Made by a program: the position numbers and the translations under genes. From positions 1-20,688 of the forward strand of contig DASZMZ010000120.1 in assembly GCA_035551455.1 (NCBI GenBank): 20,688 nt of DNA, read 5' to 3'. The stretch comes from Sulfopaludibacter sp035551455. GTDB taxonomy: Bacteria; Acidobacteriota; Terriglobia; Bryobacterales; Bryobacteraceae. The notes beneath the pieces are model-generated. The model searched no databases and was not told where the DNA came from. It saw only the letters and a program-made list of their open reading frames with translations. Of the stretch, positions 6,207 to 13,836 are shown piece after piece (positions within the stretch are counted from its first letter, which is position 1; each line of letters begins with the position of its first letter).

Positions 6207-7396
6207 CCGACCTCGTCGACCATCTGTTCCGCCGTCAAGCCGGCCAGATTGTCTCCACGCTGACGCGCATCCTGGGACCCCGCCATCTCTCGCTCGCCGA
6301 AGATGCGGCCCAGGATGCCCTCGTGAAGGCGCTCCAGCAGTGGCCCCACACCGGCGTTCCCGCGAACCCTTCGGCGTGGCTCATCCAGGTGGCGCGCCAT
6401 CGCGCGCTCGACCTGCTCCGCCGCGACGCCCTGCTCGCCGTCAAAGCTCCCGAAATCGCGCGCGCCATCTCCCGCACCGCCTCGCCCGCCGAAGAGGTGG
6501 ACGATCAGCTCGCCATGATGTTCCTCTGCTGCCACCCCGAGATTCCGCGCGACGCCCGCGTGGCTCTCACCTTGAAGACGGTAGGCGGTTTCGGCACCAG
6601 TGAGATCGCGCGCGCTTTCCTCATTCAGGAGACCGCCGCCGCCCAGCGCATCGTCCGCGCCAAGCGGCTGATCCGCGATCTCAATCTCACTTTCGAACTG
6701 GAGGGTCTGCCGCGCCAGCGACTCGATTCCGTCCTCGAAGCCTTGTACCTCATGTTCAACGAAGGGTATAGCGGCGACAACGAATTCGCCGAAGAGGCCA
6801 TCCGCCTCGCGCGTCTGCTGGCCGCTCACCCCGCCACAGGCGGCCCGCATGTGGATGCGCTGCTGGCACTGTTCCTGCTACAGTCGGCCCGCGCCGCCGC
6901 CCGCATCGACGCCGAAGGAGGTCTGCTGCTCCTCGCCGATCAGGACCGCTCCCGCTGGGACGCCGCGCGCATTTCCGAAGGACTCCACTGGCTCGACCGC
7001 GCCGCCACCGGAACCCAACTCACCGCCTGGCACCTGGAGGCAGGCATCGCCGCGGCTCACGCCACCGCGCCGGATTTCGCCTTCACCGATTGGGCCTACA
7101 TCGCCGAGCAGTACGATCAGCTTCTGGCGCTCAATCCGTCGCCGGTGATTGCCCTCAATCGCGCTGTCGCCGTCTCTCGCGCCGAAGGTCCCGAAGCCGG
7201 CATCGAGGCCGCCGGCGCTATCGAGCACCACCCCGCCCTCCAGCGCTACCACCTGCTTCCCGCCACACTCGGCAGTCTCTGGCGCGCCCTCGGAGACCAC
7301 CAAAAAGCGGAGGCCTATTTCCGCAAAGCTTTATCGTGCGACTGCTCCCCGCCCGAACGCCGCTTCCTGCAAAAGCAGTTGGAAGACCTCGGATAA
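6203..7396 (+). CDS. ECF42-type RNA polymerase sigma factor with C-terminal TPR-like extension, 397 aa
   Basis: Sigma region 2 spans about residues 10-76 (AEDAAQDALVKALQQW, then NPSAWLIQVARHRALDLLRR). Region 4 spans about 105-165 (LCCHPEIPRDARVALTLKTVGGFGTSEIARAFL, then AAAQRIVRAKRLIR). A 230-residue C-terminal extension follows, with the motifs LYLMFNEGYS (181-190), DQDRSRWD (246-253) and NPSPVIALNRAVAVS (311-325), and a TPR-like end. This is the ECF42 layout, in which the extension replaces an anti-sigma factor as the regulatory part; none is encoded nearby. The start is GTG at 6203, overlapping the YCII stop codon by 4 nt, with AAAAG upstream. It probably transcribes its own operon from 5789. 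The inducing signal is unknown. Its stop is 4 nt from the convergent gene. Confidence 0.95.
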   Translation: MTDLVDHLFRRQAGQIVSTLTRILGPRHLSLAEDAAQDALVKALQQWPHTGVPANPSAWLIQVARHRALDLLRRDALLAVKAPEIARAISRTASPAEEVDDQLAMMFLCCHPEIPRDARVALTLKTVGGFGTSEIARAFLIQETAAAQRIVRAKRLIRDLNLTFELEGLPRQRLDSVLEALYLMFNEGYSGDNEFAEEAIRLARLLAAHPATGGPHVDALLALFLLQSARAAARIDAEGGLLLLADQDRSRWDAARISEGLHWLDRAATGTQLTAWHLEAGIAAAHATAPDFAFTDWAYIAEQYDQLLALNPSPVIALNRAVAVSRAEGPEAGIEAAGAIEHHPALQRYHLLPATLGSLWRALGDHQKAEAYFRKALSCDCSPPERRFLQKQLEDLG

Positions 7397-7400
7397 CGGC

Positions 7401-9053
7401 CTACTTCACCGGAAGGGCTTTGAGCGAAAAGACTTTCTGATCGTTCGCCTTCAGACCCACCGTCTCCGCCTTGCCGATATACTTCGCCAGGAATTCGGGA
7501 TTCTCGTACTGTCCCGGCTCCATCTCTTCCCACGCCAGCAGCTTGTAATCGCCCGGAGGCAGATTCTTGAAGTCGAACATTCCCTTCTGATCGGCGACTG
7601 CGGTGCGGAATAGCGAGTGGCTCCGCGAATCCGGCGCCAGAACCACCGTCACTCCCGCCATCGCGGCGCCATCATCGCCGGTCACGTTGCCGCGCACCTC
7701 ACAGACTTCGGTGCTCAACGTGATCTGTACCGCTCCTGCGACGCCGGCGCTCAAATCCAGCCCGTCTTCGCCCACTTCGCGCTCCGCATACCGGACCGCC
7801 TTCAAGTACAGTTGCTCCGACCCGTTGTCGGCCCGCACTTCGTACTTGCCCGGCGTCACGCCGCCCCAGGAAAGCTTGCCGGCTTCGTCCGCCTTGGCGT
7901 TCGGCGGATTGATCGAAATGAAGTCCACCGGGTTCAGCCTCGCCGAGAGGTGCTTCAAATCCACCTTGTCGCTGCCTCGCCCTTCCACCACAATCGACCC
8001 CGACAGATCCACCGGCGCCGCCGCCTGCATCACCACGCCGCTCAGGTGCTTGTCCTTCACCTGTACCGGCATTTGCCCGCCCATCGGCGAGAGAAAATCC
8101 TGCGTGGCGCTCAACAGATAATCGCCCGGCGGCACGCCACGGAATTCAAAGCTGCCGTCCGGATTCAACTGCGCCCGATTCGCCGACAGCATGCCGAGTA
8201 TCCCCGACCCCTTCGGCGTCAACACCACCAGCGTCATTTTGCCCTGCGTGGGCGCGTTGTCCCAATGGCCTTTCACGCGGAACGAATCCACCTTCACCAT
8301 GTGGACATCGATCCGCCCCACCTCTCCGCCCACCTGCACATCCACGGGCGACGCCGTCTCCTGGTCGGACACACCGGGGTAGTAAGTGGTGACGTATCCG
8401 GGCTCGGCTTTATCCGTCGCCGGTTTGGCCGAATTCGCCAGGCTGCTGGTGACGTTATTGACCAGGTTGGATGCCATCACGATGTACTTACCCGCCTTCA
8501 GATTGGCTACGCGATACTCGCCCTGATCGTTGGTCATCGCCTGTCCCGCCGGCGCCCACAGGCGTTTCCCTTTCTCCCACGCCGCCAGCATGGGCATCAC
8601 CATGGCATTCTGAATCGGCTCGCCGTCCACATCCAACACCTTGCCCGTGATCACTGCATTCGGCGCCAGTTTCCAGTTGACGTCCTTCAAGTCCTGCCCG
8701 CGCGCCAGTTCCACCGGAGTGCCCGACGTGGAATTCCCGCGCGCCCCGTACGCTCCCGGCGCGAAGCCGTTCTTCTGCGCCATGAGCGTGAACCTGCCCG
8801 GATCCACATTGTCGAACGAAAACTGGCCCTTCTCGTCCGTCTCCGCTGTCACATTCTTCCCGTGACCCGAAAGGATCACCGAGACTTTCTTCAATGCCTC
8901 ACCGGTGACGGCATTGACGATCTTGCCTTGCAGCGAGGCCTTTTCCTTGTCCTTCGCTTTCTCTTTGTCGGCTTCAGCAGTTTGGAATGCAGCCAGCGCC
9001 AGCACTCCGCTGAACAGGCATACAGCCAGTCGCACGGAACGTCTGATGAGCAT
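7401..9053 (-). CDS. Exported carboxypeptidase-regulatory-like repeat protein, 550 aa
   Basis: A signal peptide (RRSVRLAVCLFSGVLALAAF) is followed by a Lys/Glu-rich linker (residues 29-39) and several transthyretin-like CarboxypepD_reg or SpaA-like beta domains. The first is at 40-130 (GKIVNAVTGEALKKVSVILSG, DEKGQFSFDNVDPGRFTL). The second is at about 135-200 (GKVLDVDGEPIQNAMVMP, NDQGEYRVANLKAGKY). Further units lie around 310-350 and 350-430. The C-terminal unit (about 460-548) has DQKGMFDFKNLPPGDYKLLAWEE. No catalytic site is visible. Such proteins are abundant in Acidobacteriota and are thought to be surface or periplasmic binding scaffolds. It is the last gene of a probable three-gene minus-strand operon, 17 nt after the M23 peptidase gene, and its stop codon faces the sigma-factor gene across 4 nt. 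The ribosome-binding site is weak. Confidence 0.85.
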   Translation of the reverse strand: MLIRRSVRLAVCLFSGVLALAAFQTAEADKEKAKDKEKASLQGKIVNAVTGEALKKVSVILSGHGKNVTAETDEKGQFSFDNVDPGRFTLMAQKNGFAPGAYGARGNSTSGTPVELARGQDLKDVNWKLAPNAVITGKVLDVDGEPIQNAMVMPMLAAWEKGKRLWAPAGQAMTNDQGEYRVANLKAGKYIVMASNLVNNVTSSLANSAKPATDKAEPGYVTTYYPGVSDQETASPVDVQVGGEVGRIDVHMVKVDSFRVKGHWDNAPTQGKMTLVVLTPKGSGILGMLSANRAQLNPDGSFEFRGVPPGDYLLSATQDFLSPMGGQMPVQVKDKHLSGVVMQAAAPVDLSGSIVVEGRGSDKVDLKHLSARLNPVDFISINPPNAKADEAGKLSWGGVTPGKYEVRADNGSEQLYLKAVRYAEREVGEDGLDLSAGVAGAVQITLSTEVCEVRGNVTGDDGAAMAGVTVVLAPDSRSHSLFRTAVADQKGMFDFKNLPPGDYKLLAWEEMEPGQYENPEFLAKYIGKAETVGLKANDQKVFSLKALPVK

Positions 9054-9070
9054 ATTCGGACCTGTATCTA

Positions 9071-10429
9071 TTATTGCGCCGAAAATTTCACTTTGGCGTT
9101 CAGCGCCGGCAGCGCGCCCAGCGATTCCAGAATGTAGGGCATCCCTTCCGACCCGAGCGGCGAGACCCCATCACTCACGTGAAAATGCAGATGCGGCTCG
9201 GTGCTGTTCCCCGAATTCCCCACCAGCCCGAGCACCTGTCCGCGCGTCACGCGGTCGCCCATCTTGACGCGCAGTTTGCCCGGCTGCAGGTGCGCGTAGA
9301 AAGCGTAGCGACCGCCTCCCAGATCCAGCACGATATGGTTCCCGCCCACCGTCTCCAGCGTGATCGGCACCGCGCGCGAGTTCTCGCCCGGCACGTTCTC
9401 GGGAATTCCGTCCTTCACTTCCACTACCGTCCCGTCGGCCACCGCCAGCACGTCCTTGCCGTACGCATGATAGTTCCTGTTGTCCAGCGGATCGCCCGTG
9501 TGCGTCTCTTCGTCCGCGCCGATCTGCACCCAGTCGATGGCAAAACGCTGCGCGATGTGAAGGCCCCCGTCTACCGCCAGCATGGCCCGCCGGTGCTCCG
9601 ACGCATTTGCCGGTCCGTTGGCCGCAATCCAGTTCTCCCCCCGCAGCGGAGGACCCAGCACCGCCAGCTTCGCCGTCGACACCGCCGCCGCACCGCCCTC
9701 CGCGCTCATATCTCCCACCCACACCCGATGGCGCAGCGTCGCCGGCGGCTTGGCGTTCGCATCCATCACCACCGCGATAAACACCACCGCTGTACCGCCC
9801 GGAGGCAGCGTGCGCTTCTCGGATCCCGACTCGGCATCCAACCGGTGCAGCACGTTATTCAACTGTGCACCCGCGAACGACGCCACCACTTTACCGTCGC
9901 CCACCACTTCGACCTTCGCCAAATCCATGTCCGCACGGCCCCCATTGGTCACGCGCAGTTCGTAAAACAGCCGCGTCTTGCCCCCCACCAGCACCGGGGC
10001 CGGCGCTACCGGAACGTACAGATCCACCGGGACGCCGAAGGCCTTCATGGCAGCCGCCGTCAGTTTCGCGCGGGGTTCAGGGCCCGCCGCGCCCTTATCT
10101 CGCGTGAACTCCAGAGGCAGCGGCATCCCCTGCGTCCACGTCCCCACCATCTTGTCGCCCGAGAGCGTCGCTTCGTATTTGCCGGATACCGCTTTGACGT
10201 CCAGCTTTACCTTGTCGCCCTTCAGTTCAATTCCATCCAGCGGCAGCACCGAGCCCTGATCCAGGCTGTTCAAACGGCCGGAATACAGACCGTCGGAGGC
10301 CTTCTCGATATGCAAAGTGAGCCGCAAGCTGTTGCCGCCCGCCGAAAGCGCGCCGCGCCAATCGCCCTCCAGCACCTGTCCGAATGCCGGAAGCGCCAGT
10401 AATAGGAAAGCGAGTCCATTGCGTAACAT
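9071..10429 (-). CDS. Exported M23 metallopeptidase (LytM-like) with N-terminal beta domain, 452 aa
   Basis: The signal peptide is MLRNGLAFLLLALPAFGQ. An N-terminal beta domain (about 22-110: GDWRGALSAGGNSLRLTLHI to GTWTQGMPLPLEF) resembles one I recall at the N-terminus of acidobacterial alpha/beta hydrolases. A middle region (about 130-260) looks Ig-like. The peptidase is at about 290-450. Zinc and catalytic positions visible are H321 and D326 (HAYGKD, one residue longer than the usual HxGxD), H380 in YAHL, and H413-x-H415 in HLHFH. Members cleave peptide cross-links in peptidoglycan or act as regulators of other hydrolases. The intact histidines argue for activity, but the altered HxxGxD spacing needs testing. 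The gene is 18 nt after the membrane-protein gene and 17 nt before the repeat-protein gene, so an operon is likely. Confidence 0.88.
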   Translation of the reverse strand: MLRNGLAFLLLALPAFGQVLEGDWRGALSAGGNSLRLTLHIEKASDGLYSGRLNSLDQGSVLPLDGIELKGDKVKLDVKAVSGKYEATLSGDKMVGTWTQGMPLPLEFTRDKGAAGPEPRAKLTAAAMKAFGVPVDLYVPVAPAPVLVGGKTRLFYELRVTNGGRADMDLAKVEVVGDGKVVASFAGAQLNNVLHRLDAESGSEKRTLPPGGTAVVFIAVVMDANAKPPATLRHRVWVGDMSAEGGAAAVSTAKLAVLGPPLRGENWIAANGPANASEHRRAMLAVDGGLHIAQRFAIDWVQIGADEETHTGDPLDNRNYHAYGKDVLAVADGTVVEVKDGIPENVPGENSRAVPITLETVGGNHIVLDLGGGRYAFYAHLQPGKLRVKMGDRVTRGQVLGLVGNSGNSTEPHLHFHVSDGVSPLGSEGMPYILESLGALPALNAKVKFSAQ

Positions 10430-10430
10430 A

Positions 10431-10462
10431 CTCAGGTAGTCTCCACCTCAGGTAGTCTCCGC
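10431..10462. repeat. 16-bp tandem duplication at the junction of two operon genes
   Basis: CTCAGGTAGTCTCCAC (10431-10446) and CTCAGGTAGTCTCCGC (10447-10462) are adjacent and differ at one base. The second copy contains the last codons and stop of the membrane-protein gene. The first lies between that stop and the start of the M23 gene, placing a GGTGGAG about 11 nt before the ATG. A recent slippage event probably lengthened the leader. Confidence 0.8.
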
Positions 10463-11095
10463 CAGAGTTGGTTTCTTACAGGTCTCCCGCCACACCGTCG
10501 CCATGAGGTAAACCAGGCTCAAGGAACGCAGCAGCTCCAGCACCGGTAAGAGCACCAGATTCCACGCCAGCGCCCATAGGCTGCGCTGCGCCGCCACATT
10601 CAGCCACGCCATGCCCACCCGGAAGAATAAGGGATACCCGCCCCAACACGCCACCGCCGCCAGCACCACTGTCATCAACGCCGCCAGCACGCGCATCGGC
10701 CTGCCCTGCCAGGGCTTGGCATCCTTCACCAGGAGAATGAGAAACGCAATCCAGCATAGAGGCAACACCACGACCTCCACCGCCCAGAAAACCTGACGGA
10801 TCCAGTTAGAAATGGCTGGCGCACTTGACCTGCCGATGCTCATCTGCATCACAAGCACCATCGCCATGGTGGCCGCAATCGCCAGGCTTTGACGCTGCCC
10901 GGGTTGCCCCGTCCCGCGGGCCTCCCGGTATAACATCACGAAGAGAATGGCGAGTAGCAGTTGCGTGGCATACACGATGGCCACCAACCAGGGATCGCTC
11001 AGAAGGGACCGACTCGTGGACCAGGTATACAGACCTTCCACGATGTCGCCGGCACATCCCGCGGCGGCCAAGAGCGTCGCCCATCGCAAATTCAT
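10448..11095 (-). CDS. Integral membrane protein of unknown function, about six helices, 215 aa
   Basis: From ATG 11095 the protein is almost entirely hydrophobic, with probable helices near residues 5-22, 36-58, 70-88, 100-125, 134-158 and 170-200. A loop after helix 2 is basic (YREARGTGQPGQRQS), suggesting that side faces the cytoplasm. No family motif is recognisable. It is the first gene of a minus-strand group with the M23 peptidase and the repeat protein, so a role in the envelope is plausible but unproven. The start codon has no clear ribosome-binding site. The divergent lactonase gene begins 39 nt away. Longer alternative starts (GTG 11113, or 11218) would extend into or past the divergent start and add a polar, unlikely N-terminus. 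Confidence 0.7.
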   Translation of the reverse strand: MNLRWATLLAAAGCAGDIVEGLYTWSTSRSLLSDPWLVAIVYATQLLLAILFVMLYREARGTGQPGQRQSLAIAATMAMVLVMQMSIGRSSAPAISNWIRQVFWAVEVVVLPLCWIAFLILLVKDAKPWQGRPMRVLAALMTVVLAAVACWGGYPLFFRVGMAWLNVAAQRSLWALAWNLVLLPVLELLRSLSLVYLMATVWRETCKKPTLAETT

Positions 11096-11120
11096 GCTAA
11101 GGCACGATACCACGCAGCGC

Positions 11121-11129
11121 TGCGATAAT
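11121..11129 (+). promoter_or_regulatory. Possible extended -10 element giving a nearly leaderless lactonase mRNA
   Basis: TGC followed by GATAAT at 11124-11129 matches an extended -10 (TGn plus five of six bases). It ends 5 nt before the TTG start at 11135. Initiation about 7 nt downstream would fall on the start codon. No convincing -35 is seen, which extended -10 promoters do not require. The match is by eye and tentative. Confidence 0.3.
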
Positions 11130-11134
11130 GGATC

Positions 11135-12193
11135 TTGCGAATCGCCCCACTCATCCTGCTTCTGGCCGCGACCCTGACCAGCCGTGCCGCGGATTTCCTG
11201 GTCTACGCCGGTACTCATACCGGCAGCGGCAGCAAGGGCATCTATGCCTGGCGTTTCCGCACCGAATCGGCCAAACTGACGCCCCTCGGAGTCGCCGCCG
11301 AAACCGGCAATCCGTCATTCCTGCTGGTCCATTCCAGTCACAAATTCCTGTACGCGGTCAACGAAAATGGAGGCGCCGGTGTCCTCGGCAGCGTCAGCGC
11401 CTACTCCATCGACGCGCGCACCGGCAAACTGGCGCCGCTGAACTGGGTCTCCTCCAAAGGCGGCGCGCCCTGCCAACTGGCCCTCGACCATACCGCCAAG
11501 TGGCTGGCCGTCGCCAACTGCGCCGCCGACACGATCGCCATTCTGCCCGTCCAGTCCGACGGCCGGCTCGGCGAGGCCGTGATCACCGAACAGCGGAGCG
11601 GCGCCCATCCGCGCAGCCTGCTCTTCTCCCCCGATAACCGCTTTCTGCTGGCCGCGGGACTCGGCGCCTATCATTTCGACGCCGCCAAGGGCTCGCTCTC
11701 CCCGGCCGGTGCGCTGCCCGCCGAGCCCGGTCCCATCGCCTTCCATCCCGATGGCACGGTGCTCTACGCCGTCAATGAAAAATCAAACACCATCACCGCC
11801 TACCGCTACGACCCGGCCACCGCCGCGATTCAGGAGTTCGCCTCACTCCCCACCGCGCCCGAAAACTTCATCGGCGCCAACAGCCCCGCCGGAATCCTGA
11901 TCAATCCCGCGGGCACCGTGCTGTATGTCTCGAACCCCGCGCTCGACGTGCTCACGCAATTCGCCATTGATCCGGAGAAGCACTCGCTCACGCCCATGGA
12001 ATTTCCGCCCGTGATGGGCAAGGCTCCCGCCCAAGTGGCGCTGGACCCGACGGGAGCGTACCTCTTCTCTGCCAACCAGAAGTCCGCCAACCTGACCATC
12101 TTCCGGGTCCATCCGCACACCGGCCAGCTTCAGCCGGCGGGTCCGGTCGCGAAGAATGTTCCGAACCCTACCTGCGTCGTGTTCGTGCCGTAG
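11135..12193 (+). CDS. Exported lactonase-family beta-propeller (6-phosphogluconolactonase-like), 352 aa
   Basis: The signal peptide (MRIAPLILLLAATLTSRAADF) is followed by seven-bladed propeller repeats of the lactonase (PF10282) type: LVYAGTHTGSGSKGIYAWRF, GNPSFLLVHSSHKFLYAVNE, GGAPCQLALDHTAKWLAVANC, HPRSLLFSPDNRFLLAAG, GPIAFHPDGTVLYAVNE and APAQVALDPTGAYLFSANQ, ending NPTCVVFVP. Cytoplasmic members hydrolyse 6-phosphogluconolactone in the pentose phosphate pathway. The export signal here suggests a different lactone or a binding role. The only in-frame start after the upstream stop codon is TTG at 11135; ATG at 11128 is in another frame. No Shine-Dalgarno sequence is evident. The stop codon is 2 nt from the convergent ACT gene. 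Confidence 0.88.
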   Translation: MRIAPLILLLAATLTSRAADFLVYAGTHTGSGSKGIYAWRFRTESAKLTPLGVAAETGNPSFLLVHSSHKFLYAVNENGGAGVLGSVSAYSIDARTGKLAPLNWVSSKGGAPCQLALDHTAKWLAVANCAADTIAILPVQSDGRLGEAVITEQRSGAHPRSLLFSPDNRFLLAAGLGAYHFDAAKGSLSPAGALPAEPGPIAFHPDGTVLYAVNEKSNTITAYRYDPATAAIQEFASLPTAPENFIGANSPAGILINPAGTVLYVSNPALDVLTQFAIDPEKHSLTPMEFPPVMGKAPAQVALDPTGAYLFSANQKSANLTIFRVHPHTGQLQPAGPVAKNVPNPTCVVFVP

Positions 12194-12195
12194 AG

Positions 12196-12597
12196 CTACT
12201 TACCAAGGACCTTCGCGGCCTTCTTCACATCCGCCTCGTCCACCTGCACCAGCGCGCCGAAACGGCCGCTACCGGCACACAACGCCTGCACCGCGAACAC
12301 GTTGATTTCCTTCTCCGCCAGCTTGGCCAGAATCTCAGCCACGGCGCCCGGACGCTCCTCGCCCGTGACGTGGAAGGCGATCGTCTTCTTCCCTAACTCG
12401 ATCTTGAGCTGTTTGGCGGCCTTCTTCAGCAGCGCCGCGTCTTCCGCCACCAGGTCAATCCGTGCCTTCGACTTACTCACGGGATAGCCCCAGATGGCGG
12501 TGAAATTCACCCCGGCTTCTTTCAACGCGCTCAGAACGTGCGCGCCCTTACCCGGTTTGTTGGCAACAACCACCGAGTAGCATTCCACTTTATTCAT
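12196..12597 (-). CDS. Tandem ACT-domain protein, 133 aa
   Basis: There are two ACT domains with no catalytic part. The first is at about 5-63 (YSVVVANKPGKGAHVLSALKEAGVNFTAIWGYPV) and the second at about 72-130 (TIAFHVTGEERPGAVAEILAKLAEKEINVFAVQAL, with GRFGALVQV). The GKGAHVL and RPGAVAEIL turns are the usual ligand-binding positions, so it probably binds an amino acid or similar small metabolite as a dimer. Stand-alone ACT proteins generally serve as sensors; which ligand cannot be read from sequence. It lies 18 nt after the kynureninase-like gene on the same strand and is probably co-transcribed, suggesting a link to that enzyme. A GAGGGC just before ATG 12597 serves as ribosome-binding site. 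Confidence 0.88.
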   Translation of the reverse strand: MNKVECYSVVVANKPGKGAHVLSALKEAGVNFTAIWGYPVSKSKARIDLVAEDAALLKKAAKQLKIELGKKTIAFHVTGEERPGAVAEILAKLAEKEINVFAVQALCAGSGRFGALVQVDEADVKKAAKVLGK

Positions 12598-12615
12598 GCC
12601 CTCAGTGTAGCGTCA

Positions 12616-13803
12616 CTAACCCGCAACCCCAACCGCCGCTTCTCTCATCGCCCCCACCGTGAGATCCAGCTCCTCATCGGCGGTATAGAAATGCGGAGCC
12701 ACCCGGATGCCGGCCTGCGGCCGGTAATCCACCAGAATCTCGCGACGGATCAGCTCCTGCGTCACCTCTCTGCCGTTCGGCACGTCGAACACCACCACGC
12801 CCCCGCGCTTCCCGGGGTCCCGGCAAGTCCGCACCGCGATCCCCGCCTCGTCCGCCAGCGCCAGCAGCCGCGCCGTCTGCCGGATCGACTTCTCCCGAAT
12901 CGCCGCCACGCCAATCTCGTTCACAATCTCGTACCCCGACCGGGCCGAGTACAGGGCAGGGATGTTCGGCGTCCCATTCAGAAACCGGTATGCTGTCCCC
13001 GCATACCGAATCGGACCCGCTTCGAAACCAAAAGGATTTTCGTGCGCCACCCAGCCCGTCGCCACCGGCTCCAGCTTGTCCCACAGGTCGCGCCGCACAT
13101 ACAGGTAACCCGCGCCCGGCCCGCCGCAGAGCCACTTCACGGAGCCGCCCGTGGCGAAATCCACATCCCACGCCCGCACATCCACCGGCACCGCGCCCGC
13201 CGATTGGTACAGGTCCGCAATCACCATCGCGCCCACCGAGTGCGCCTTCTTCACGATGGCCGCAATGTCCTGCACATACGAGCTGCGGAAGGCCACGTGC
13301 GACACCGAAACCAGCAGCGTCTCCTCGTCGATCGCATCCAGCAGCGGCTCCACCGGCATCGTCATTCCATCCGGCGACGCCACCGTGGTCACGCGCGCCC
13401 CCATCCGCGACAGCCCGTGATACACGTAATCGTTCGAAGGAAAATTCAGCCCGTCCGTCACCAGCTTATTCCGGCGACCGGACCAGTCGAAGCAGCTCGT
13501 CACCAGGCTCTGGCACACCGAAACATTCTGGTGCATCACCACTTCGCCATCGCCCGCGCCGATGATGGACCCGATCAGGTTGCCCACCGTCACCGGCATA
13601 CCCCACCAGCCCTCTTCCCAGGCCCGTATGCCCCGCGTCGCCCAGGCATCGGTGAACTCGCGCATCCGGTCCACCGCCCTCTGCGGCATCGCGCCCAAAG
13701 AGTGGCTGATCATGTAAGTGGTGTGGCTGAGAATGGGAAATTCTTTGCGCCAGGCAAGCAGCGGATCCGTGGTTACATCCGTGGTTACATCCATGGGTAC
13801 CAT
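12616..13803 (-). CDS. Kynureninase-like class V PLP-dependent enzyme, 395 aa
   Basis: This is a fold-type I PLP enzyme of the class V aminotransferase group. D197 in ADLYQSAGAVPVDV should contact the pyridine nitrogen, and K223 in GSVKWLCGGPGAGYLYV should form the internal aldimine. IRYAGTAYRFLNGTPNIPAL (about 266-283) is in the place of the kynureninase RF.GTP segment. The layout from HQNVSV (91-96) to DYRPQAGIRVAPHFY (359-373) is closest to kynureninase, which cleaves kynurenine to anthranilate and alanine, but related cysteine desulfurase-like or lyase activities cannot be excluded. No other tryptophan-degradation gene is nearby. No signal peptide is seen. ATG 13803 was chosen; ATG 13794 is three codons in. 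The N-terminus carries a duplicated DVTT from a 12-bp tandem repeat. The ACT gene follows 18 nt later. Confidence 0.85.
   Translation of the reverse strand: MVPMDVTTDVTTDPLLAWRKEFPILSHTTYMISHSLGAMPQRAVDRMREFTDAWATRGIRAWEEGWWGMPVTVGNLIGSIIGAGDGEVVMHQNVSVCQSLVTSCFDWSGRRNKLVTDGLNFPSNDYVYHGLSRMGARVTTVASPDGMTMPVEPLLDAIDEETLLVSVSHVAFRSSYVQDIAAIVKKAHSVGAMVIADLYQSAGAVPVDVRAWDVDFATGGSVKWLCGGPGAGYLYVRRDLWDKLEPVATGWVAHENPFGFEAGPIRYAGTAYRFLNGTPNIPALYSARSGYEIVNEIGVAAIREKSIRQTARLLALADEAGIAVRTCRDPGKRGGVVVFDVPNGREVTQELIRREILVDYRPQAGIRVAPHFYTADEELDLTVGAMREAAVGVAG
13769..13792. repeat. 12-bp tandem repeat within the N-terminal codons of the PLP enzyme
   Basis: GTGGTTACATCC occurs twice back to back (13769-13780 and 13781-13792). 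On the coding strand it gives the peptide DVTTDVTTD just after the start codon. The unit is a multiple of three, so the frame is kept. It probably arose by slippage in a tolerant N-terminal tail. Confidence 0.85.
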
Positions 13804-13836
13804 GGTATCCCGCGTCAATAGGATAATGGCAGAAAC

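Noticed and set aside
7617..10402. Long plus-strand open frames (506 and 442 codons) opposite the repeat-protein and M23 genes
   Set aside because: They are rich in His, Arg and Gln as expected of antisense reads of GC-rich genes, have no recognisable domains, and the opposite strand carries clear families with signal peptides.
12538..13821. 427-codon plus-strand open frame opposite the PLP enzyme
   Set aside because: It is an Arg/His-rich shadow. The minus strand encodes conserved kynureninase-like motifs.
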